Assembly (NCBI GenBank): GCA_937898715.1
Contig: CALEKA010000090.1
Span: 1 to 10,159 of the forward strand
Source of the DNA: an uncultured Prevotella sp.
GTDB lineage: Bacteria > Bacteroidota > Bacteroidia > Bacteroidales > Bacteroidaceae
DNA: 10,159 bases
Direction: 5' to 3'
The notes beneath the pieces are model-generated. The model worked only from the letters and a program-made list of their open reading frames with translations. It did not search any database and had not been told where the DNA came from. The translations under genes and the position numbers were made by a program. This document shows positions 5,705 to 10,159 of the stretch, piece by piece; the stretch's first letter is position 1, and each line of letters begins with the position of its first letter.

Positions 5705-7531
5705 ATGCGAAACATACCATTGGAAGATTTCTTCCGCAACTCTGAGCGTACGGGCTATCAGCTTTCGCCCGACGGCACATACATATCTTATATGGCACCT
5801 TACTGCGACCGACTCAACGTCTACGTGCGTCGTGTCACAGAAAGCGATGATCAAGCCGTGCGTATCACGAGCGAGACCGAACGAAGCGTGGCTGGCTATA
5901 TGTGGGCTGACAATCAGCGATTGCTTTATATGAAAGACACGGCTGGCGATGAAAACTATCAACTCTACGGCGTAAAGCGCGATGGCTCTGACGAACGAGC
6001 ATATACTGCTTTCAAGGGTGTGCGCACCAGCCTGATCGACGATCTCGAGGAGGTGACGGGCTATGTGCTCATTGGTATGAATAAGCGCAACCCAGAGGTG
6101 TTCGACCCTTATCGCCTGAATCTCGAAACGGGCGAACTCACGCAGTTAGCAGATAATCCAGGCAATATACAAGGATGGATGACCGACCACGAGGGACGAT
6201 TGCGCGTGGCTACTGCGATCGTGGATGGAGTAAACACGCAGGTGCTCTATCGCGACACGGAGGATGAACCTTTCACCCCCGTGCTCACCACCAACTTCAA
6301 GGATGTGGTAAGCTTTATGGAGTTTACACCCGACAATCGTGAGGTCTATGCTGCTACCAATCTGCACCGCGACAAGACGGTGCTCGTACGCATGGATCCT
6401 CGCACGTGTGAAGAACTCGAACTGCTCTATGCAAACGATCGTTACGACATCTCAAGCATCAGCTATTCACGCAAGCGAAAGAAGCTCCTCAGCGTGTATT
6501 GCACTGGGCATAAGGAACCTGTGCGCCACTTCTTCGATGCGGAAGAGGAGGCTCTACGTGCTCGCATCAAAGCGCATTTCCCTGACCAAAGATTTGGCAT
6601 AGCCGATACGGATAAGGCGGAGCGCTATTACCTGGTCTACGTGGGCGGTGATCGTACGCGCGGCGCATACTGGCTGTACGATGCTGAGACCGATAAGGCC
6701 GACAAGATAGCCGACCTCGCTCCCTGGATCGATCCCAACGAGATGAATGCCATGCATGCCGTGACTTACACCACGCGCGATGGATTGGAGATAGAAGCCT
6801 ACCTCTCTCTGCCCAATGGCCTTACCCCCGAGACGGCTCACCATCTGCCCGTAGTGGTCAATCCGCATGGCGGACCGTGGGCTCGCGACTGTTGGGGCTA
6901 TTCCTCTGAGGTACAGTTCTTGTGCAATCGGGGTTACGCTGTATTCCAGATGAACTTCCGAGGGTCTACAGGTTATGGCCGCAAGTTTCTCGAATCGAGC
7001 TATAAGCAGTGGGGACTGAAGATGCAAGACGACATTACGGATGGTGTACGTTGGCTTATAGCCGAGGGCATTGCCGATCCGAAGCGCGTAGCAATCTATG
7101 GAGGAAGCTATGGTGGCTATGCTACGCTTGCAGGACTCACCTTCACGCCCGATCTCTATGCTTGCGGTATTGACTATGTAGGCGTGAGCAATCTCTTCAC
7201 CTTTATGCAGACCATTCCGCCATATTGGCGTCCGATGCTGGAGATGATGTATGAGCAAGTGGGCAATCCTGAAACGGATCATGACCAACTCGCAGCTACA
7301 TCGCCAGCCCTTCATGCTGATCAGATTAAGGTGCCGCTGCTCATCGCACAGGGTGCAAACGATCCGCGCGTCAATAAGGCAGAGAGCGACCAGATGGTTG
7401 AGGCGCTCCGTGAGCGAGGCGTGGAGGTGGAGTATATGGTCAAGGACAATGAAGGACACGGCTTCCACAACCAGGAGAATCGGTTTGATTTCTATCGAGC
7501 TATGGAACGCTTCCTCAAGGCGCATCTATAG
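5705..7531 (+). CDS. S9 family (prolyl oligopeptidase-like) serine peptidase
   Basis: This alpha/beta-hydrolase peptidase belongs to the acylaminoacyl-peptidase/dipeptidyl-aminopeptidase group, which removes N-terminal residues or cleaves short peptides. The 608-residue protein has an N-terminal beta-propeller (about 1-345, with blades marked by repeats such as LSPDGTYISY and FTPDNREVYAA) that normally gates the active site. The catalytic domain runs from about 350 to 608. Its triad is complete: Ser468 in GGSYGG, Asp553 in ANDPRV, and His585 in EGHGF. The HGGP loop (388-391) supplies the oxyanion hole, and FRGSTGYG (418-425) is the usual following motif. There is no signal peptide, so it is probably cytoplasmic and used in peptide turnover. 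It is monocistronic, with its own promoter and a terminator at 7664-7701. Exact substrate preference within S9 (DPP, acylaminoacyl or prolyl) cannot be assigned. Confidence 0.94.
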   Translation: MRNIPLEDFFRNSERTGYQLSPDGTYISYMAPYCDRLNVYVRRVTESDDQAVRITSETERSVAGYMWADNQRLLYMKDTAGDENYQLYGVKRDGSDERAYTAFKGVRTSLIDDLEEVTGYVLIGMNKRNPEVFDPYRLNLETGELTQLADNPGNIQGWMTDHEGRLRVATAIVDGVNTQVLYRDTEDEPFTPVLTTNFKDVVSFMEFTPDNREVYAATNLHRDKTVLVRMDPRTCEELELLYANDRYDISSISYSRKRKKLLSVYCTGHKEPVRHFFDAEEEALRARIKAHFPDQRFGIADTDKAERYYLVYVGGDRTRGAYWLYDAETDKADKIADLAPWIDPNEMNAMHAVTYTTRDGLEIEAYLSLPNGLTPETAHHLPVVVNPHGGPWARDCWGYSSEVQFLCNRGYAVFQMNFRGSTGYGRKFLESSYKQWGLKMQDDITDGVRWLIAEGIADPKRVAIYGGSYGGYATLAGLTFTPDLYACGIDYVGVSNLFTFMQTIPPYWRPMLEMMYEQVGNPETDHDQLAATSPALHADQIKVPLLIAQGANDPRVNKAESDQMVEALRERGVEVEYMVKDNEGHGFHNQENRFDFYRAMERFLKAHL

Positions 7532-7574
7532 AGAGGAGATCAAAAGGAACTATAAACTGGATAGCTCTGTGAGA

Positions 7575-7650
7575 GCGACGCGTCTCGCGTCGGCATGACT
7601 ATGATTAATGTTTTAAAGGTTTCATAGGATGCCGACGCGAGACGCGTCGC
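7575..7650. repeat. Inverted pair of REP-like hairpins
   Basis: Positions 7575-7596 and 7629-7650 form a perfect 22-bp inverted repeat around a 32-base AT-rich spacer. Each arm is itself a hairpin: CGACGCG, loop TCT (AGA in the right arm), CGCGTCG, at 7576-7592 and 7633-7649. The frame and stem match the family at 3135-3412. It sits between the convergent S9 peptidase and AEC permease genes. There is no T-run on either side, so it does not look like a standard intrinsic terminator, though it could block convergent transcription or protect 3' ends. Confidence 0.85.
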
Positions 7651-7663
7651 CCACATAGGTCTT

Positions 7664-7701
7664 AGGAGTTTGCATACTTGCATCCTCCTTCCTGCTTTTT
7701 T
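7664..7701 (+). terminator. Probable terminator of the S9 peptidase gene
   Basis: An interrupted stem pairs AGGAG (7664-7668) with CTCCT (7685-7689) and TGCA (7671-7674) with TGCA (7679-7682), with a TACT loop and a 2x2 internal mismatch. TCCTGC and a T6 run (7696-7701) follow. The T-run overlaps the stop codon of the converging AEC gene (7700-7702). The stem is modest, hence middling confidence. Confidence 0.55.
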
Positions 7702-8608
7702 ACTTAAATAGCATCGTTATCAGTGGAATAGTAATGATGGATCCGACGGTGGTGACAAACGTGATCTCGGTCATGAGTGAGGGGTTGCGACCATACTTCA
7801 TGCAAAACATGGTGCCGAATGAGGCCACAGGCATGGCTATCACCACGGTGTTGATATTGTTGATTACGTCGTTCACACCGCACATTTTAAAAAGAAAATA
7901 GATGGCCAGCGGCACAATGCCGAGACGTACCACGGATGAAACGTAGACCACAGGTGATCCTATAATCTCTTTCAGTGGCAGTCGAGCCATCGATGAACCT
8001 ATAATCATCAGTGCTGCAGGCACCGTAATATTGCCTACCATCGTCATCGGACGTGAGATGATGTTTGGCATGTGAATGCCAAGCGCTACAATGAGTGCTG
8101 CAACGAATGCTGCGATCATGGCGGGCGAAAACAATACTTTCGGATTGAGATTCTTGATACTGTATTCTCCCTTTACAAGCATCACGCCAGCGGTGAAGAT
8201 AAAGAAGGTGTTGGGCATGTTGAGCAGTGCTGCATAGAAGATGGCTTTGGGTCCAAAGATGGACGATACGATAGGGTAGCCTATGAATCCTACATTGGCA
8301 AACATCAGTGCAAAGCCTATCATGCCTTGGGCATCGCGATTCTTGCTGATAAGACGAGGTACCCAAAAGCCAAATATCAACAAGATGAAATAAGTCAGAA
8401 ATCCAATGCCTAAGAGGGGAAGTATGAGCGTGCGGTCGGGCAGTTCGTCGCCCATGACGGAAGAAAGAATAAGTGCTGGACAAGTAATGTCAATAACGAT
8501 TGACGAAAGTTTTTGATCGAATTTCGCGCCCATGTAGCCCAGCTTGCAAAGAACGTAGCCTAAAACAACGATGATGAATAGTATCACCATCACTTCGAGA
8601 TTTTCCAT
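7700..8608 (-). CDS. AEC (auxin efflux carrier) family permease
   Basis: This is an inner-membrane secondary transporter of the AEC family, whose bacterial members move small organic anions such as malate or act as uncharacterised efflux carriers. The 302-residue length is typical. About ten hydrophobic segments can be drawn, near 5-22, 35-52, 60-82, 97-118, 123-144, 158-179, 189-207, 218-241, 249-270 and 279-300, arranged as two five-helix halves. The family signature FANVGFIGYP (103-112) in the fourth helix and VPAALMIIGSSMA (196-208) in the seventh are present. It has its own promoter at 8633-8641, directly next to the purT terminator, so it is probably transcribed separately from purT. 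Nothing nearby points to a substrate. Confidence 0.92.
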   Translation of the reverse strand: MENLEVMVILFIIVVLGYVLCKLGYMGAKFDQKLSSIVIDITCPALILSSVMGDELPDRTLILPLLGIGFLTYFILLIFGFWVPRLISKNRDAQGMIGFALMFANVGFIGYPIVSSIFGPKAIFYAALLNMPNTFFIFTAGVMLVKGEYSIKNLNPKVLFSPAMIAAFVAALIVALGIHMPNIISRPMTMVGNITVPAALMIIGSSMARLPLKEIIGSPVVYVSSVVRLGIVPLAIYFLFKMCGVNDVINNINTVVIAMPVASFGTMFCMKYGRNPSLMTEITFVTTVGSIITIPLITMLFK

Positions 8609-8632
8609 TGTTGTTTTGCCTTATATCTGAGT

Positions 8633-8641
8633 GCAAAAGTA
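8633..8641 (-). promoter_or_regulatory. -7 promoter box of the AEC permease gene
   Basis: The - strand reads TACTTTTGC, matching TAnnTTTG exactly and identical to the rpe box. It predicts a leader of about 18 bases. No TTTG lies at -33, because that position falls inside the purT terminator hairpin. Confidence 0.6.
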
Positions 8642-8687
8642 CATAAAAAGAGGCAGAATATGCTTTTATATATAGCACATTCTGCCT
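8641..8687 (-). terminator. Terminator of purT
   Basis: On the - strand, a 9-bp stem pairs AGGCAGAAT with ATTCTGCCT (8651-8659 and 8679-8687) and continues with three more pairs after one mismatch. The loop is AT-rich (8664-8674). The stem is followed by CTTTTTATGT (8650-8641), a good T-tract. It is about 110 bases downstream of the purT stop, and its T-tract touches the -7 box of the next gene. Confidence 0.7.
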
Positions 8688-8759
8688 TTATAGCTTGATT
8701 AATTGTTGACTCGACGGCTGTTGGAGTATACTGCTTCTGTAGGTTGCTCCTGTTTGCCC

Positions 8760-8777
8760 GCCATCTGTCGAGATGGC
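8760..8777. other. Small hairpin just after purT
   Basis: A perfect 7-bp stem pairs GCCATCT with AGATGGC around a GTCG loop, 18 bases past the purT stop. No T-run follows on either strand. It may be an mRNA 3' structure or chance. The rest of 8688-8795 shows no gene. Confidence 0.35.
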
Positions 8778-8795
8778 TACTTCCGCGTATGGTGA

Positions 8796-9959
8796 TTATT
8801 CCACCGTCACGTAGCTTGCCAAACGCTTTGCCTTGTCGCGAATATCGTCGAGGTTGCCATCAAGCGGACCATTGCATACGACCACGCCCATGCGACGATT
8901 GATACGGGTGGTGGGCTTGCCAAAGATGCGGATGTCGGCATCTTCCTCACAAGTGCGCTCAATGCCTTTGTACTGAGGCTCTTCGTTGCTTGCAATGGGG
9001 GAAAGAATGACGGCACTTGCACCTATACGCATCTGCTTGATGCAGGGAATGGGAAGGCCTAATATGGCACGCGCGTGAAGTTCAAACTCATTGAAGTTTT
9101 GTGTGCCAGCCAATGTGACCATGCCCGTATCGTGTGGACGAGGAGAAAGTTCTGAGAAATAGACGCCATCCTTATGGCTGAGGAAGAATTCTACGCCCCA
9201 TATGCCTGCTCCTGTTAGTGCACGCGTCACTTTTTCTGCCATACGTTCGGCTTCAGCCAAATGTTCAGGGGCAATGTGAGCGGGCTGGAAACTTTCACGA
9301 TAGTCGCCACCCTTCTGCACGTGGCCGATGGGCGGGCAGAATAGCGTAGGACCATTCTTCTGAGTGACTGTAAGGAGTGTGATTTCGCTATCGAAATGAA
9401 TGAACTCTTCGATGATCACCTCGTGTATGTCGCCGCGGCTACCTTCCATAGCGTATTCCCATGCATGCTGCAAATCGTCTGTGCTGCGCACGAGTGACTG
9501 ACCCTTGCCCGATGACGACATCAGTGGCTTTACTACACAGGGGAAGCCGATCTCTTTAGAGTGTTCCACAAGCTCTTCGTAAGAGGTGGCATAGAAGTAT
9601 TTTGCCGTTTTAAGCCCAAGCTCTTTGGCAGCGAGGTCACGGATGGCCTTGCGATTCATCGTAAAGTTTACGGCACGTGCTGAAGGCACTACTTGAATAC
9701 CCTCTTGCTCAAATTCATAGAGGCGCTCCGTACGGATGGCTTCTATCTCGGGCACGATGAGGTCGGGATGATGCTTCTCAACTACACGTTCAAGCGCTTC
9801 GCCGTCGAGCATAGAAAATACTTCACATTCGTCGGCCACTTGCATGGCGGGAGCGCCAGCATAAGAATCGCATGCAATGATGTGTTGTCCCAAACGTTGG
9901 GCTGCAATCGTAAATTCTTTTCCCAGCTCTCCAGAGCCAAGAAGCAAAATCTTTTTCAT
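8796..9959 (-). CDS. purT: Formate-dependent phosphoribosylglycinamide formyltransferase (GAR transformylase 2)
   Basis: PurT makes formyl-GAR from GAR, formate and ATP, the third step of purine synthesis, without needing 10-formyl-tetrahydrofolate. The 387 residues align end to end with the E. coli enzyme (392). The N-terminal domain has LLGSGELGKE (6-15) and VPEIEAI (69-75). The ATP-grasp domain shows VVKPLMSSSGKGQS (142-155), with K144 and the glycine-rich loop, the ITLLTV strand (193-198), GDYRESFQP (218-226), GVEFF with metal ligand E257, and SELSPRPHDTG (269-279) with E270. The C-terminal domain holds ASAVILSP (314-321) and IRIFGKP (343-349). All expected motifs are intact. The gene is expressed alone from the promoter at 9991-9999, and no other purine gene is in the window. 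The ATG at 9959 places the GSGELGKE loop at the usual distance. Confidence 0.97.
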   Translation of the reverse strand: MKKILLLGSGELGKEFTIAAQRLGQHIIACDSYAGAPAMQVADECEVFSMLDGEALERVVEKHHPDLIVPEIEAIRTERLYEFEQEGIQVVPSARAVNFTMNRKAIRDLAAKELGLKTAKYFYATSYEELVEHSKEIGFPCVVKPLMSSSGKGQSLVRSTDDLQHAWEYAMEGSRGDIHEVIIEEFIHFDSEITLLTVTQKNGPTLFCPPIGHVQKGGDYRESFQPAHIAPEHLAEAERMAEKVTRALTGAGIWGVEFFLSHKDGVYFSELSPRPHDTGMVTLAGTQNFNEFELHARAILGLPIPCIKQMRIGASAVILSPIASNEEPQYKGIERTCEEDADIRIFGKPTTRINRRMGVVVCNGPLDGNLDDIRDKAKRLASYVTVE

Positions 9960-9990
9960 TAGAATGATAGATTAGAATTGTTAGGTATAT

Positions 9991-9999
9991 GCAAAGTTA
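9991..9999 (-). promoter_or_regulatory. -7 promoter box of purT
   Basis: The - strand reads TAACTTTGC, an exact TAnnTTTG match, 32 bases upstream of the ATG. A TTG on the - strand (10028-10026) lies 29 bases upstream, slightly wider than ideal for a -33 element. Confidence 0.55.
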
Positions 10000-10159
10000 C
10001 GCTTTTTAGAGCGATAATAACTAATCAAGGTCTAAAAAATGCAGCATAGATAGGTTAACTTGCTCTTGACTACTGCATCATACGCAATTAACGTGTGTAT
10101 TCATAATCGAGTAGGAGGTAAACACTAATCATAGGTGTTTATCTCCTATTTTCGTGTTT
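10000..10159. other. Non-coding right edge of the window
   Basis: I see no coding frame here. Positions 10039-10044 (ATGCAG) pair with 10073-10078 (CTGCAT). A strong T-tailed hairpin follows at 10112-10152. No TAnnTTTG box is visible on the + strand, so a + strand transcript feeding that hairpin is unproven. Confidence 0.4.
10112..10152 (+). terminator. Strong hairpin with T-tail, owner unknown
   Basis: A stem of about 14-15 bp (TAGGAGGTAAACAC paired with GTGTTTATCTCCTA, one G-T pair) with a 7-base loop (AATCATA) is followed on the + strand by TTTTCGTGTTT. It has the form of a + strand intrinsic terminator, yet no + strand gene precedes it. It may end a small RNA, attenuate a gene beyond the right edge, or end a leftward gene from beyond the edge (the - strand T-run is poor). 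Confidence 0.55.

Noticed and set aside
5683..5745. A short overlapping upstream reading frame starting at the ATG at 5683, just before the S9 peptidase start
   Set aside because: Its ATG overlaps the end of the -7 box and would lie before the predicted transcription start, and the peptide shows no recognisable character.
6554..7525. A 323-codon open frame on the - strand inside the S9 peptidase gene
   Set aside because: The + strand frame carries an intact S9 catalytic triad and all family motifs. The opposite frame gives a cysteine/histidine/isoleucine-rich product typical of an antisense shadow.

Overview
The window looks like a chromosomal segment of a Bacteroidota bacterium, most likely order Bacteroidales and Prevotella-like. 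Three things support this. Four of the promoter candidates carry the Bacteroidota -7 box (TAnnTTTG) followed by C, and a fifth matches TAnnTTTG without the C. Gene starts lack Shine-Dalgarno sites. The large secreted protein ends in a tail (YTIDGRRIN...PGIN...GTVRKVVVK) of the kind common on exported proteins of this group. I infer the genus-level placement; the sequence does not prove it. The genes look like ordinary core metabolism. I see no phage, plasmid, CRISPR, toxin-antitoxin or defence genes.

Layout: (1) 1-278 is a non-coding leader with a probable promoter. (2) 279-2969 (+) encodes an 896-residue secreted protein of unknown function, followed by a clear hairpin terminator. (3) 3135-3412 is a gene-free, hairpin-rich, mirror-symmetric repeat element in the gap between two convergent transcripts. 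(4) 5567-3453 (-) is a compact three-gene operon: ribulose-phosphate 3-epimerase, a DHH/DHHA1 phosphoesterase of the NrnA type, and an L-rhamnose mutarotase-family protein. (5) 5568-5704 is a divergent promoter region. (6) 5705-7531 (+) encodes an S9 prolyl-oligopeptidase-family peptidase. (7) 7575-7650 is a perfect 22-bp inverted pair of the same hairpin family, again in a convergent gap. (8) 8608-7700 (-) encodes an AEC-family permease. (9) 9959-8796 (-) encodes PurT, separated from the permease gene by a terminator that abuts the permease promoter. (10) 9960-10159 is non-coding and ends in a strong hairpin with a T-tail that belongs to no visible gene.

The genes do not form one pathway. 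Rpe feeds the pentose phosphate pathway, PurT makes formylglycinamide ribotide for purines, the DHH enzyme clears short oligoribonucleotides and/or pAp, the mutarotase interconverts sugar anomers, and the S9 enzyme degrades peptides. The least ordinary content is the repeat family. At least four hairpins share a fixed frame (GGGCGA-stem-TCT-stem-TCGGC), while their stem bases differ in a compensating way. They sit only in the two convergent intergenic gaps, and at 3135-3412 they form a nested mirror arrangement resembling a REP/BIME cluster or a MITE-like non-autonomous element.
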